In this document: positions 1 through 8,898 of the stretch, piece by piece | How the letters are laid out: each line of letters starts with the position of its first letter | How positions within the stretch are numbered: the first letter of the stretch is position 1 | From: Azovibrio restrictus DSM 23866 | Lineage (GTDB): Bacteria > Pseudomonadota > Gammaproteobacteria > Burkholderiales > Rhodocyclaceae | Assembly (NCBI RefSeq): GCF_000429665.1 | Contig: NZ_AUCH01000005.1 | Location: 124,001 to 188,000, forward strand | Length of the DNA stretch: 64,000 nt | Reading direction: 5' to 3' | Position numbers and translations under genes: made by a program | The notes under the pieces: model-generated | The model's database searches: none | Seen by the model: the letters and a program-made list of their open reading frames with translations, nothing else | Told to the model about the DNA's origin: nothing

Positions 1-470
1 AGCTCCAGGAGGCGGTGACGGCCCTGGTGGCCCTGGAGGCCACCGTCGAGCAGCGCTTCGGCAACAACGCTCCCAGTCTCCGGGACCTGCGCAACGCGGT
101 GCTGGGTTGCGAGGAGCTGGTGGGCAAGTTGCTGGGCCGCCTGGGCGGGCGGACGGAAACCCGGGCCGCGGCTCCCGCTGCCGGCCAGGGCCAGGGGACG
201 GGCGACAGCCTGCCTGCCGCCATGTCCGGGGGGGCGGCCTTCAGCAGCAACGGGGGGCTGATCGTGAACCGCAACGATGCCATCGCCGCCCTGCGGGCCG
301 TGGCCAACTACTTCCGCCTCAACGAACCCCATAGTCCGGTGGCCTTCCTGGCGGATCGGGCCGCGAACTGGGCGGAGATGCCCCTGGACAAGTGGCTGGC
401 CGCCGTGGTCAAGGACGATGCCACCCTGGGCCAGCTACGGGAGCTGCTGGATATCCGCAACCCCGGTTGA
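1..470 (+). CDS. tssA: Type VI secretion protein TssA (ImpA family), C-terminal part only
   Basis: The frame is open to the left edge of the window, so the start lies outside. The last ~60 residues carry the C-terminal ImpA/VasJ-type signature: a run of the form NRNDAIAAL, then YFRLNEPHSPV, RAANW, and an LLDI ending. TssA proteins sit at the baseplate or sheath end of the type VI apparatus and assist assembly of the contractile tail. A low-complexity Ala/Gly/Gln linker precedes this domain, as is common in the family. No other T6SS gene is inside the window, so the remaining cluster would lie to the left. The family call is fairly secure; the TssA subtype cannot be decided from a fragment. 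Confidence 0.8.
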   Translation, partial: LQEAVTALVALEATVEQRFGNNAPSLRDLRNAVLGCEELVGKLLGRLGGRTETRAAAPAAGQGQGTGDSLPAAMSGGAAFSSNGGLIVNRNDAIAALRAVANYFRLNEPHSPVAFLADRAANWAEMPLDKWLAAVVKDDATLGQLRELLDIRNPG

Positions 471-476
471 GGGGGG

Positions 477-499
477 CCTCCAGGCCGGAGGCCTGGAGG
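477..499. terminator. Hairpin between convergent genes
   Basis: A perfect 10-bp inverted repeat (CCTCCAGGCC / GGCCTGGAGG) with a 3-nt GGA loop lies between the convergent tssA and M48 protease genes. Neither side has a T-run, so it is a weak intrinsic terminator at best, but position and stem fit a shared transcription end. Confidence 0.45.
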
Positions 500-509
500 C
501 GGGACAGGC

Positions 510-1373
510 TCAGCGCCGTTTCGGGGAGAGGTTGGCCGTCAGGCGGCTGAAGGCGGCGGTGTTCTTGATGCCCTTGGACTCCAGGGCATCGAACTTGTCG
601 CCCATGGCGCTGGCCAGCTTGTCGAGCCGGTCATCGGCGGCCGGGTGGGTGGAGAAGAGCAGGTCAAAGCCGCTCTGGCCGCTGCTGGCGGCATACATCT
701 GCAGCACCCGGGGCAGGCCGAAGGGGTCGTAGCCGGCCCGGGCCGCGATCACCACACCCATGCGGTCGGCCTGGTACTCGTCGCTCTTGTCCAGGCCGGC
801 GCTATATACACCCCGGGCGGTATTGATGATGTACTTGGCCGCATCGGCGCCCCGGTTGGCGGCGGCGGCATTGGCGGCTTCACTCCAGGCCCGGCCCTGG
901 TCCTGCTTGAGCATGGTTTCCACGTAGTGCCCCATGATCACGTGGCTGATCTCGTGGGCCATGACGCCGGCCAGCTCCGCCTCATTGTCCAGGCGCTCGA
1001 GCAGGCCCCGGGTGACGAAAACGTAGCCGGCGGGAGCGGCAAAGGCGTTCACGTTGTCCGTATCGATGACCCCGAAGCGCCACTTGATGTCGCTGCGGCC
1101 GGTCTGCTGGGCCAGCCACTGACCCACCTGGTTCACGTGCCGCTGCAGGCCGGGGTTCTTCACCAGGGGGGCGGCGCCCAGCAGCAGGGCGGCGGATTCG
1201 TCGCCCATCTGCTGTTCTTCCTGGGGGGAGACCGTCTTGCTATGGGCCCGGAGGATGTTGCCGCCGTGTTCGATGACGGCGCCGATGTCCATGGTCTTGC
1301 AGCCGGACAGGCCGAGGGCGGCGAACAGGGCCAGGGCGCTGGCCAGGGGGCGGAGGTTCTGGGTGATGTTCAT
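510..1373 (-). CDS. M48 family metallopeptidase, lipoprotein
   Basis: A 287-aa predicted periplasmic zinc protease. It begins with a hydrophobic signal segment ending in a lipobox (LSGC, about residue 22), so it should be lipid-anchored. The zinc site HEISH (HExxH) lies near residue 140 and the third ligand is probably the Glu in DEYQAD downstream; both are typical of M48 (BepA/LoiP/YcaL-like) proteases that degrade or refold outer-membrane proteins. The ATG at 1373 is chosen over an upstream in-frame ATG (1403) because GAGGAG sits at proper spacing before it and the signal peptide starts right there. It is the last gene of a reverse cluster behind the SH3 protein and the adenylate cyclase. 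Confidence 0.85.
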   Translation of the reverse strand: MNITQNLRPLASALALFAALGLSGCKTMDIGAVIEHGGNILRAHSKTVSPQEEQQMGDESAALLLGAAPLVKNPGLQRHVNQVGQWLAQQTGRSDIKWRFGVIDTDNVNAFAAPAGYVFVTRGLLERLDNEAELAGVMAHEISHVIMGHYVETMLKQDQGRAWSEAANAAAANRGADAAKYIINTARGVYSAGLDKSDEYQADRMGVVIAARAGYDPFGLPRVLQMYAASSGQSGFDLLFSTHPAADDRLDKLASAMGDKFDALESKGIKNTAAFSRLTANLSPKRR

Positions 1374-1383
1374 GGCAGGCTCC

Positions 1384-1890
1384 TCAATTCCGTTTTCCGT
1401 CACCGGCGTCCAGGTAGCTCATTTCCCGGGACTTCAGGTTGTTGGCGCTGGCGAAGCGCTCGGCTTCCTTGTCGCTGGCCTTGTATTGGTCCAGCCGCTT
1501 GACTTCCTGGGGATTCGGTTTGGCCCGTTCCAGGTCGTCCTTGTTGATGCCCTTGGTGCCGGTGGTGGCCGTGCTGCCGGTGCTGCCGGTGCGCAGCACG
1601 TTGCCCAGGGCACCGATATTGGTGCCGGAGTCCCCCTGCTTGTCGGGGCGCACGTTCAGGAGCCTGACCCAGCCGGTCTGGCCGCTGCTGCTCTTGATCT
1701 GGGTCCAGCCGCCCTCATTGGTGAGGATCTGCACCTTGCTCTGCTCGGGCAGGCTGGTGACGGTGGAGGCGTCGGTGAAGGGTTTGGCCTTCAGGTCGGA
1801 TGCCCGGATCAGGGTGGCGTTTTCCGCCCAGGCGGCAGAGCCGAGGCCGGCGGCCAGCAGCAATAAGGTAAGGCTTGCGGGTTTCATCAT
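1384..1890 (-). CDS. Secreted bacterial SH3-domain protein
   Basis: A 168-aa protein with a clear Sec signal peptide (cleavage after AWA, near residue 22) and one bacterial SH3-like domain of about 60 residues, recognisable by a GGWTQIK-like strand and a TGWV strand. Such domains usually bind peptidoglycan or other periplasmic partners. The C-terminal half is polar and Ser/Thr/Gly-rich, with no recognisable domain. Its ATG overlaps the stop codon of the upstream adenylate cyclase gene (ATGA), and the M48 protease starts 10 bp after its stop, so the three genes are probably co-translated. Specific function unknown. Confidence 0.75.
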   Translation of the reverse strand: MMKPASLTLLLLAAGLGSAAWAENATLIRASDLKAKPFTDASTVTSLPEQSKVQILTNEGGWTQIKSSSGQTGWVRLLNVRPDKQGDSGTNIGALGNVLRTGSTGSTATTGTKGINKDDLERAKPNPQEVKRLDQYKASDKEAERFASANNLKSREMSYLDAGDGKRN

Positions 1891-3713
1891 GTGCTCCTCG
1901 GTTCAAATAAACGGACTGGGCGTTCCCGCCCCTTGACCTTGGCTTCGCCGCGGTCAATGAAATGGAACTGGCCCGGGGCCAGGGCGTTGCAGGCGTCCCG
2001 GGTGGCTTCGGAGACCAGGATGCGGGCCACACCCTTGGTCAGTCCTTCGATGCGGCTGGCCAGGTTCACCGTGTCGCCGATGGCCGTGTAGTCCAGGCGC
2101 CGGGAGGCCCCCAGGAAACCCACCACCGCCGGGCCCGTGTGCACGCCGATGCCGATGTCGAAGTGCTCGCCCAGGGGCCCCAGCTCCAGTTTGAAGCTTT
2201 CCAGCCGGCGCTGCATTTCCAGGGCGGCCCGTACGGCCTGGGGGGCATGGGTCGGGGTGGCCATGGGGGCACCCCAGAAAGCCATGATGGCATCGCCGAT
2301 GAATTTGTCCAGGGTGCCCCCTTCCTGGAAGACGGCTTCCACCTGGGTGTCGAAATAGCGGTTCAGGAGGCGCACGATTTCTTCCGGCGGCCGGGTTTCC
2401 GAGAGGGTGGTGAAGCCCCGGATGTCGGAGAACAGCACGGTGATTTCCTGGCTGCTGCCTTCCTGGGCGGCGGCCATGATGTCGCCGTCCGTCACCGACT
2501 GCACCACCCGGGGGTCGAGGAAGCGGCCGAACATCTGCAGCGCGTATTCCCGCTGCAGCCGCTCCCGCAGATAGGCGCCCAGGGCGCACAAGGCAAAGAA
2601 CAGCCAGGCGGTGAGCAGGGTGGAGAAGGGCTGCCACTGGTAGTCGTAGTGCAGCAGCAGGTAGGCCGTGCCGATGCTGGCCAGGGTGGCCAGCAGCAGC
2701 CAGGCGCCCTGGCGCAGGGGGCTCACCTGGCGGTGGGTGGCCCGGGCCAGGAGCAGGATCAGCAGTGTGCCCAGGCCCAGGGAGGCGAGGGGGGTGACCG
2801 GGCGCAGGTAGTCCTGGCGGGCCAGATTGGCCAGGGCAGTGGCGAGGATGGCGGGGCCCGGGGTGCTGGCCGAGAAGGGGGTGGGGCGCAGGTCGTTGAG
2901 GCCCGGGGCGCCGCCGCCGATGATGACGATCCTGTCCTTGAAATCCGGCAGTCCCTGGGGCGACTGTTTCAGGCTTTCCAGGAGCACCCGGGCGTAGGAG
3001 ACCCGTGGGAAGGGCTGGCCGTAGAAATGCAGGGGCAGGGTGTCCTGGTCGGGGAGGGGCAGGCCCAGGTCCGCCGCCACCCGGGCCGGCATGGCGGGCA
3101 GGGTCCAGCCCCGGTGCGGATAGCGCAGCCAGTAGCGGCGGCCGATGCCGTCCTCGTCGGCCAGGAAGTTGATCAGCCCGGTACGCCAGACCTCGGGGGC
3201 GACGGCCTTGGGAGCCAGCAGCGGCAGTCCGGCATCCGGATCGGCCCGGGGACCCGGGCGGGCCTGGAGGATGGGGGGCAGGTCGGCCAGGCGGGAAGGC
3301 TCCCCGTCGGTGACCACCAGGGGCAGGTAGGCCGGGTGACGGCGCAGAGCCTGCTCCAGCACCTGATCACTATTGAGGCGGAAGCGGTCGGGTTCGCTGA
3401 AGATCAGGTCGAAGATCACCGCCCGGGGCTGCTGGCGGGCCAGGAACTCCAGCAGCTCCCCGTGAATGGCCCGGGGCCAGGGCCAGTTGCCAGCCAGGTC
3501 GAGCATCTCCGGGTCGTCCAGGCTGTTCTGGTCGATGTCGATCAGGATGAAATCCTGGGGCGGGCTGCGGCCGGCGGCTTCCTGGCGCACCAGGATGTCC
3601 CCCAGGCGGGCATCCCAGCCGAACCAGGGCTTGAACAGGACGAGCACCAGCAGCCAGACCAGGGCCAGGCCCGTGGCTAGCAGCAGGTAGGAGCGCTCGG
3701 CCTTCTCATGCAT
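1887..3713 (-). CDS. CHASE2-domain class III adenylate cyclase
   Basis: A 608-aa membrane protein. Order: N-terminal transmembrane helix, periplasmic CHASE2 sensor (about 40-310), a cluster of about three C-terminal helices (315-385), and a cytoplasmic class III nucleotide cyclase domain (about 425-600). The cyclase shows both metal aspartates (FSDIRG and FIGDA), a Lys in TLDKF and an Asp in TAIGDT expected for ATP rather than GTP selection, and the transition-state VNLASR motif. It should therefore make cAMP in response to an unknown periplasmic cue. The start is uncertain: ATG 3713 has AAGG about 11 bp upstream; a GTG at 3725 is possible. First gene of the cyclase-SH3-M48 cluster. Confidence 0.85.
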   Translation of the reverse strand: MHEKAERSYLLLATGLALVWLLVLVLFKPWFGWDARLGDILVRQEAAGRSPPQDFILIDIDQNSLDDPEMLDLAGNWPWPRAIHGELLEFLARQQPRAVIFDLIFSEPDRFRLNSDQVLEQALRRHPAYLPLVVTDGEPSRLADLPPILQARPGPRADPDAGLPLLAPKAVAPEVWRTGLINFLADEDGIGRRYWLRYPHRGWTLPAMPARVAADLGLPLPDQDTLPLHFYGQPFPRVSYARVLLESLKQSPQGLPDFKDRIVIIGGGAPGLNDLRPTPFSASTPGPAILATALANLARQDYLRPVTPLASLGLGTLLILLLARATHRQVSPLRQGAWLLLATLASIGTAYLLLHYDYQWQPFSTLLTAWLFFALCALGAYLRERLQREYALQMFGRFLDPRVVQSVTDGDIMAAAQEGSSQEITVLFSDIRGFTTLSETRPPEEIVRLLNRYFDTQVEAVFQEGGTLDKFIGDAIMAFWGAPMATPTHAPQAVRAALEMQRRLESFKLELGPLGEHFDIGIGVHTGPAVVGFLGASRRLDYTAIGDTVNLASRIEGLTKGVARILVSEATRDACNALAPGQFHFIDRGEAKVKGRERPVRLFEPRST

Positions 3714-3774
3714 TTTCCATAGCACCTTGGTAGTGTCGCGGGATTATGCCATTAGTCATGGTCTGGGGGATGCC

Positions 3775-3801
3775 TTGGCTGATGGATGAAGCTGCTATGC
3801 T
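3775..3801 (+). promoter_or_regulatory. Candidate sigma-70 promoter for the PP0621-pilSR cluster
   Basis: TTGGCT at 3775-3780 and TATGCT at 3796-3801 are separated by 15 bp, each matching four of six consensus positions. The predicted start of transcription is about 25 nt before the first ATG. Short spacing makes this tentative. Confidence 0.35.
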
Positions 3802-3832
3802 CTCGCCTGTTTATCTGCCTGAACCTTATTCC

Positions 3833-4054
3833 ATGAAATATCTGATCCTGATGCTCCTGGCCCTGGCAGGGTGGTGGATCTGGCGCCGCCTCAAGGGTCG
3901 CCCCCCGGCGCCGCCCTCCCGCCTGCCGCCGGGGGAAGAGGCCATGGTGGCCTGCAGCCATTGCGGCGTGTATGGCCCCGTGAGCGACATGCTCAGGGAC
4001 GGGGATGGCCTGCACTATTGTAGTGAGGCCCACCGGCGTCTGGGGCCGGGATGA
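3833..4054 (+). CDS. PP0621-family small membrane protein
   Basis: A 73-aa protein with one N-terminal transmembrane helix, a basic stretch, a Pro-rich linker and a small C-terminal Cys/His cluster (CSHCG, then YCSEAH) that looks like a treble-clef zinc knuckle. This arrangement is typical of the PP0621 family often found directly upstream of pilS in betaproteobacteria. ATG 3833 is preferred over upstream in-frame ATGs because the helix starts there. The stop overlaps the pilS start, so the genes are coupled. Function is not established. Confidence 0.75.
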   Translation: MKYLILMLLALAGWWIWRRLKGRPPAPPSRLPPGEEAMVACSHCGVYGPVSDMLRDGDGLHYCSEAHRRLGPG

Positions 4055-5664
4055 TGCTGAACATGATGGAAGAGGCGCCCCTGGCGCCGCCCTGGCGTTC
4101 CTTCCAGCTGTTCAACGGCTATCGCCTGGTGCTGGCCCTGCTGCTGGGGCTGATGCCCTTCCTGCCCTGGCAGGAGTCGCTCAAGCTGGATGCCCTGGAG
4201 CGGCAGTTCCTGCTCGTGGTGGGCTCCGGTTATGGGGGGCTGGTGGCCCTGGGGCTGCTGCTGTCCCTGCTCTGGCGGGTCCGCTTCCATGCCCAGCTGA
4301 CCACCCAGGTGCTGGTGGACATGGTGGGCGTCAACCTGCTGATGTTCGTCCTGGGCGGGCTGCGCAGCGGTCTGGGGGTGGTGCTGCTGGTGTCCGTGGC
4401 CGGCGCCAGCCTGGTGGCCCGGGGGCGGCTGGCCCTGTTCTATGCGGCCCTGGCCACCCTGTCCCTGCTGTGCATGGAAATGCTGGGGGTGCTGACCCGC
4501 AATATCGATACGGCCCGGGTGGTCCAGGCCGGTTTCCTGTCCATGGGCTTCTTCGCCACGGCCATTTCCGCCCACCTGCTGGGGCGGCGGCTGGCCAGCA
4601 ACGAGGAACTGGCCCGGCGCCGGGGGGTGGAGCTGGACAACCAGATGCGCATCAGCCGCCGGGTTCTGGAGCGCATGCAGGACGGGGTGCTGGTGGTGGA
4701 TGTGGAGGGCCGGGTCCTGCGCAGCAATCCCCGGGCCCTGTCCATCTTCGGCGCCGTGGCCCGGGAGGGCGGCCTGCTGGCCCGCATCGAGCCGGAACTG
4801 GCGCGGGGTTACCGGGCCTGGCGGGATGCCGGCGGTCCCAAACGGGTGGAGCTGGCCCGGCCCGAGGGGCAGGAACTGGCGGCCCGCTTCGTGCGTACCC
4901 GCAGCTCCGACGGGGCTGCCCTGGTGTTCCTGGAAGACCTGGGCAAGCTGCGCGAACAGGCCCTGCAGTTGAAGCTCGCTTCCCTGGGGCGCCTGACCGC
5001 CAGCATCGCCCATGAAATCCGCAATCCCCTGTCGGCCATCAGCCATGCCAGCGACCTGCTCGCCGAGGAGGCCCGGGGCCCCATGCAGGAACGCCTGCTG
5101 CGCATCATCCGCGACAACACCCAGCGCCTGGACCGGGTGATCCAGGACGTGCTGGTGCTGGGGCGCCAGCGGGCCGTGGATCAGGAGTCCATCGTCCTGC
5201 CCCTGTACCTGAGCGAATTCACCCGCGAGATCCTGGCCCAGGAACACCTGGACAGCAGTGTCCTGCAGCTCCAGGTGCCCGAGGAGTCCCGCCTCTGTTT
5301 CGAGCCGGGACAGCTGCATCAGGTGCTCTGGAACCTGGTGGGCAATGCCCTGCGTCATTCCACCCGGCATCCGGGGGCGGTCCGCCTGGAGGTGAGACTG
5401 CCCGGCGATGGCGTAGAATTGCACGTCATCGACGACGGCCCGGGCATTCCCCGGGATCTGCGCGAGCAGATCTTCGAGCCGTTCTTCACCACCGCCACCC
5501 GGGGTACCGGGCTGGGTCTGCATATCGCCCGGGAGTTGAGCGAGGCCAACGGGGCCCGCCTGCTGCTGGGTTCCGAGGGCCCCGGGGGCCATTTTGTCTT
5601 GAAGGGGAGAAGTGAGCCGTGTCAGCTCCAGGCCATGAACGACGATCCGCCCGGGGGGCCTTGA
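4051..5664 (+). CDS. pilS: Sensor histidine kinase PilS
   Basis: A 537-aa kinase with about six N-terminal transmembrane helices (roughly residues 25-190), a PAS-like region, a HisKA domain with the phospho-acceptor in IAHEIRNP (near residue 321), and a HATPase domain with N, G1 (DDGPGIP) and G2 (GTGLGL) boxes. The NtrB/PilS-type H-box and the directly following sigma-54 response regulator identify it as PilS, which senses PilA in the membrane and controls type IV pilin transcription. Its start overlaps the previous stop. No pilin gene is present in this window. Confidence 0.9.
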   Translation: MMLNMMEEAPLAPPWRSFQLFNGYRLVLALLLGLMPFLPWQESLKLDALERQFLLVVGSGYGGLVALGLLLSLLWRVRFHAQLTTQVLVDMVGVNLLMFVLGGLRSGLGVVLLVSVAGASLVARGRLALFYAALATLSLLCMEMLGVLTRNIDTARVVQAGFLSMGFFATAISAHLLGRRLASNEELARRRGVELDNQMRISRRVLERMQDGVLVVDVEGRVLRSNPRALSIFGAVAREGGLLARIEPELARGYRAWRDAGGPKRVELARPEGQELAARFVRTRSSDGAALVFLEDLGKLREQALQLKLASLGRLTASIAHEIRNPLSAISHASDLLAEEARGPMQERLLRIIRDNTQRLDRVIQDVLVLGRQRAVDQESIVLPLYLSEFTREILAQEHLDSSVLQLQVPEESRLCFEPGQLHQVLWNLVGNALRHSTRHPGAVRLEVRLPGDGVELHVIDDGPGIPRDLREQIFEPFFTTATRGTGLGLHIARELSEANGARLLLGSEGPGGHFVLKGRSEPCQLQAMNDDPPGGP

Positions 5665-6971
5665 GCCGTGTCCTGGTGGTTGATGACGAAGCGGATATCC
5701 GGGAGCTCATCGACCTGACCCTGTCCCGCATGGGGCTGGCGGCGGACTGCGCCGGCTCCGTGGGCGAGGCCCAGGCCCTGCTCAAGGACAACCGCTATCA
5801 GCTCTGCCTCACCGACATGCGCCTGCCCGACGGGGACGGCCTGCAAATCGTGCGGCAGCTGAGCGAGTCGGGCAGCGATACCCCGGTGGCCGTCATCACC
5901 GCCTACGGCAGCGCCGAAAACGCCGTGGCTGCCCTGAAGGCCGGTGCCTTCGATTACCTGGCCAAGCCGGTCAGCCTGGAGCAGCTGCGCACCCTGGTGA
6001 AGTCAGCCCTGCGCCTGCCCGGGGAAGCGCCGGCGGAGGCCGGGCCCATGCTGATGGGGGTTTCTCCCGCCATGGCCCAGGTCAGCGCCTTGATCGAAAA
6101 GCTGGCCCGCAGCCAGGCCCCCATCTACATCTCCGGCGAATCCGGGAGCGGCAAGGAGCTGGCGGCCCGCCAGGTCCACGAGCGCAGCGCCCGGGCAGCG
6201 GCGCCCTTCGTTCCCGTCAACTGTGGCGCCATCCCGGAAAACCTGATGGAAAGCGAGTTCTTCGGCTACCGCAAGGGGGCTTTCACCGGCGCTGACAGCG
6301 AGCGGGAGGGCTTTTTCCACGCCGCCCAGGGAGGCACCCTGTTCCTGGACGAGGTGGCGGATCTGCCGCTGCCCATGCAGGTGAAGCTCCTGCGGGCCAT
6401 CCAGGAAAAGAAGGTGCGCAAGGTGGGCAGCACCGTGGAAGAGCCCGTGGATGTGCGCATCATCTGCGCCACCCACAAGAATCTGCGGGACTGCGTCGAA
6501 CAGGGCCTGTTCCGCCAGGATCTGTACTACCGCCTGAACGTCATCGAATTGCGCATTCCGCCCCTGCGGGAGCGGCGGGAGGACATTCCCGAGCTGGTGC
6601 GGGCCATGCTGACCCGGCTGTGCGGTCCCATGGTGCCGGAGCTGACGCCCGCTGCCCGGCAGGCCCTGGAGGCCTATCCCTTTCCCGGCAACGTGCGGGA
6701 GCTGGAAAACATCCTGGAGCGGGCCACGGCCCTCTGTGCCGATACCTGCATCGACGTGGCCGACCTGCAGCTGGGGGACGAGTGTGCGGCCGAGGCCCGG
6801 GCCGGGCGCGCCGGCGAGACCCTGGACGACTTCCTCAACCGGGTGGAACGCCAGGCCATCCAGGAGGCACTGGAAAAGACAGCGGGCAACCGCACGGCGG
6901 CGGCCCGGGTACTGGGCATCTCCTTCCGCTCCCTGCGCTACCGCCTGGACCGGCTGGGCATGGAGGTCTGA
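5619..6971 (+). CDS. pilR: Sigma-54-dependent response regulator PilR
   Basis: A 450-aa NtrC-family activator: receiver domain (VVDDE acidic pair, phospho-Asp in LTDMRLP), AAA+ domain with Walker A GESGSGKE (near residue 174), the sigma-54 contact loop GAFTGA, a Walker B LFLDEV, and a Fis-type helix-turn-helix at the extreme C terminus. It partners PilS to activate pilA and other sigma-54 promoters. The GTG at 5619 overlaps pilS by 46 bp; the receiver itself begins about 15 residues later, so a slightly later start is also possible. Confidence 0.9.
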   Translation: MSAPGHERRSARGALSRVLVVDDEADIRELIDLTLSRMGLAADCAGSVGEAQALLKDNRYQLCLTDMRLPDGDGLQIVRQLSESGSDTPVAVITAYGSAENAVAALKAGAFDYLAKPVSLEQLRTLVKSALRLPGEAPAEAGPMLMGVSPAMAQVSALIEKLARSQAPIYISGESGSGKELAARQVHERSARAAAPFVPVNCGAIPENLMESEFFGYRKGAFTGADSEREGFFHAAQGGTLFLDEVADLPLPMQVKLLRAIQEKKVRKVGSTVEEPVDVRIICATHKNLRDCVEQGLFRQDLYYRLNVIELRIPPLRERREDIPELVRAMLTRLCGPMVPELTPAARQALEAYPFPGNVRELENILERATALCADTCIDVADLQLGDECAAEARAGRAGETLDDFLNRVERQAIQEALEKTAGNRTAAARVLGISFRSLRYRLDRLGMEV

Positions 6972-7546
6972 TGCAGGGTCCGGGGCAGTGGCGGGACGGC
7001 TGGTGGTCCGGAGCACGTCGGGTGGATAGCCCTAACTTCGGGCCCCGGCCTGAGGGTAGTCAGGTTTCCCTGGTGCTGCTGCACCACATCAGCCTGCCCC
7101 CGGAAGAATTTGGCGGGCCCTACGTGGAGCAGTTCTTCACCAACCGGCTGGACCCGGCCGGGCATCCCTATTTCGCCACCATCGCTGATGTCCAGGTGTC
7201 AGCCCATTTCTTCCTGCGCCGGGATGGGGAGGTCGTGCAGTTCGTCAGCGGCGCAGCCCGGGCCTGGCATGCGGGCCTGTCGGCCTGGCAGGGGCGGGGC
7301 AACTGCAATGACTACTCCATCGGCATCGAACTGGAAGGCAGCGCCAGCCAGCCCTTTGCGCCGCAGCAGTACCAGGCCCTCTGGCCCCTGCTGCAGGCCA
7401 TCTGCGGGGCCTATCCCATCACCGCCATGGCCGGCCACGAGCATGTGGCGCCGGGCCGCAAGACTGACCCGGGGCCCTATTTCGACTGGCGGGAACTGGC
7501 CCGCCGCTTTCCCGGCCTGGAACTACCGGCCCAGGTGACGGCCTAG
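6971..7546 (+). CDS. ampD: 1,6-anhydro-N-acetylmuramyl-L-alanine amidase AmpD
   Basis: A 191-aa cytoplasmic zinc amidase of the amidase_2 fold that removes the peptide from anhydro-muropeptides during cell-wall recycling. Visible features: the LLHHISLPP segment with the first zinc His, the GHEHVAPGRKTDPG segment with the second His and the Asp ligand, and the AWHAG motif. Length and order match AmpD. The ATG shares a base with the pilR stop codon (TGATG). The 3' end overlaps the convergent aminotransferase gene by 24 bp. Confidence 0.92.
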   Translation: MQGPGQWRDGWWSGARRVDSPNFGPRPEGSQVSLVLLHHISLPPEEFGGPYVEQFFTNRLDPAGHPYFATIADVQVSAHFFLRRDGEVVQFVSGAARAWHAGLSAWQGRGNCNDYSIGIELEGSASQPFAPQQYQALWPLLQAICGAYPITAMAGHEHVAPGRKTDPGPYFDWRELARRFPGLELPAQVTA

Positions 7547-8683
7547 GCGCGCCACCGCCTCCTCCAGGCGGGCCTGGTCGGTGGTGTAGGCAAAGCGCAT
7601 GTGGCGCTCCGGCTGGTGCTGGCCGAAGTCCAGGCCCGGGGTGGCGGCCACGCCGGCTTCTTCCAGCAGGCGGGTGGCCAGCTGGAAGCTGTCCGCGGCC
7701 AGGGCGGAGCTGTCGCACCAGAGATAGAACGCCCCTTCCGGCCGGGCCGCGAGGCGAAAACCCAGGCGCTCCAGGGCCGGGGCCAGGTAGTCCCGCCGGG
7801 CGCCCAGGATGGCCCGGCGCTCTTCCAGGATGGCCTGGGTCTCCGGCGCGAAGGCCGCCAGGGCGGCGTGCTGGGCCGGGGTGGAGGGCGCGATGAAGAG
7901 GTTCTGGGCCAGTTTTTCCACGTCCCGCAGATAAGGTTCCGGCACTACGAGCCAGCCCAGGCGCCAGCCGGTCATCTGGAAATACTTGGAGAAGCTGTTG
8001 ATCACCCACAGGTCCTCTCCGGTGGCCAGGGCGCTGGGGCAGTCCTGGCCGTAACTGAGGCCGTGGTAGATCTCGTCCACCAGCAGGTGGCCGTCCCGTT
8101 CCCGTACCGCCGCAGCCAGGGCCTCCAGTTCGCTGGCGGAGAGCAGGGTGCCGGTGGGATTGGCCGGGCTCGCCACCAGGGCGCCGGCCGTTTGTTCGTC
8201 CCAGTGCCGGGCCAGCAGTGCCGGGGTGAGCTGGAAGTTGTCGTCCGGGCCCACCGGCACGGCTACCGGCTCTCCTTCGAAGACCCGCACGAAGTGGCGG
8301 TTGCAGGGGTAGCCCGGGTCCGCCAGCAGCCAGCGGCTGCCGGGTTCGGTGAGACAGGCCAGGGCCAGGGTCAGGGCGCCGGAGGCTCCGGCGGTGACGA
8401 CGATGCGCCGGGCCGGGACCTGCACCCCGTAGCGGCTCAGGTAGAAATCGGCGATGGCCTGGCGCAGTTCAGGCAGGCCCAGGGCCGGGGTGTAGTAGGT
8501 CTTGCCGGCGGCGATGGCCGCCTGGGCGGCGCGGACGATGGGGGCCGGGGTGGGGAAATCCGGCTCTCCCACCTCCATGTGCACGATGTCCCGGCCCTGG
8601 GCTTCCAGGGCCTGGGCCCGGGCCAGAAGCTCCATCACGTGGAAGGGGGCGATGTCCTGATTGCGGCGGGCGGCTGGGCGCAT
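7523..8683 (-). CDS. Class I/II PLP-dependent aminotransferase
   Basis: A 386-aa fold-type I aminotransferase. The PLP lysine lies in NSFSKYFQMTGWR (near residue 231); the MEVGEPDFPTP start motif, the ASPANPTGT segment and the conserved MRFAY arginine region near the C terminus fit the aspartate/alanine aminotransferase-like group. Substrate cannot be read from sequence. ATG 8683 is chosen because GGAGGAATCCC precedes it; an open frame continues upstream but has no family similarity. It stands alone, convergent with and overlapping ampD. Confidence 0.85.
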   Translation of the reverse strand: MRPAARRNQDIAPFHVMELLARAQALEAQGRDIVHMEVGEPDFPTPAPIVRAAQAAIAAGKTYYTPALGLPELRQAIADFYLSRYGVQVPARRIVVTAGASGALTLALACLTEPGSRWLLADPGYPCNRHFVRVFEGEPVAVPVGPDDNFQLTPALLARHWDEQTAGALVASPANPTGTLLSASELEALAAAVRERDGHLLVDEIYHGLSYGQDCPSALATGEDLWVINSFSKYFQMTGWRLGWLVVPEPYLRDVEKLAQNLFIAPSTPAQHAALAAFAPETQAILEERRAILGARRDYLAPALERLGFRLAARPEGAFYLWCDSSALAADSFQLATRLLEEAGVAATPGLDFGQHQPERHMRFAYTTDQARLEEAVARLGRHLGR

Positions 8684-8849
8684 GGGATTCCTCCGGATTA
8701 ACCTGAATTCCCCACCACAGAGACACAGGGGAAGGCTGGATTGCAAGACCTTGTCACTTGCCTTGCACGACCCGGCAGCGGCGCTAGCTTGGCCCCGCTC
8801 GGGCTTTTCCATGTCTCAGGGGGTCCCATGATGAGGTTTCAGGGATGAA

Positions 8850-8877
8850 AAGGAAACGGCCACCCGGAGGTGGCCGT
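8850..8877 (-). terminator. Intrinsic terminator of pckG
   Basis: On the minus strand ACGGCCACC pairs with GGTGGCCGT (9 bp, 4-nt loop), followed by TTCCTTTT. It lies just after the pckG stop. Confidence 0.8.
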
Positions 8878-8898
8878 CGGTCAGGCAGCGGCTAAGAT

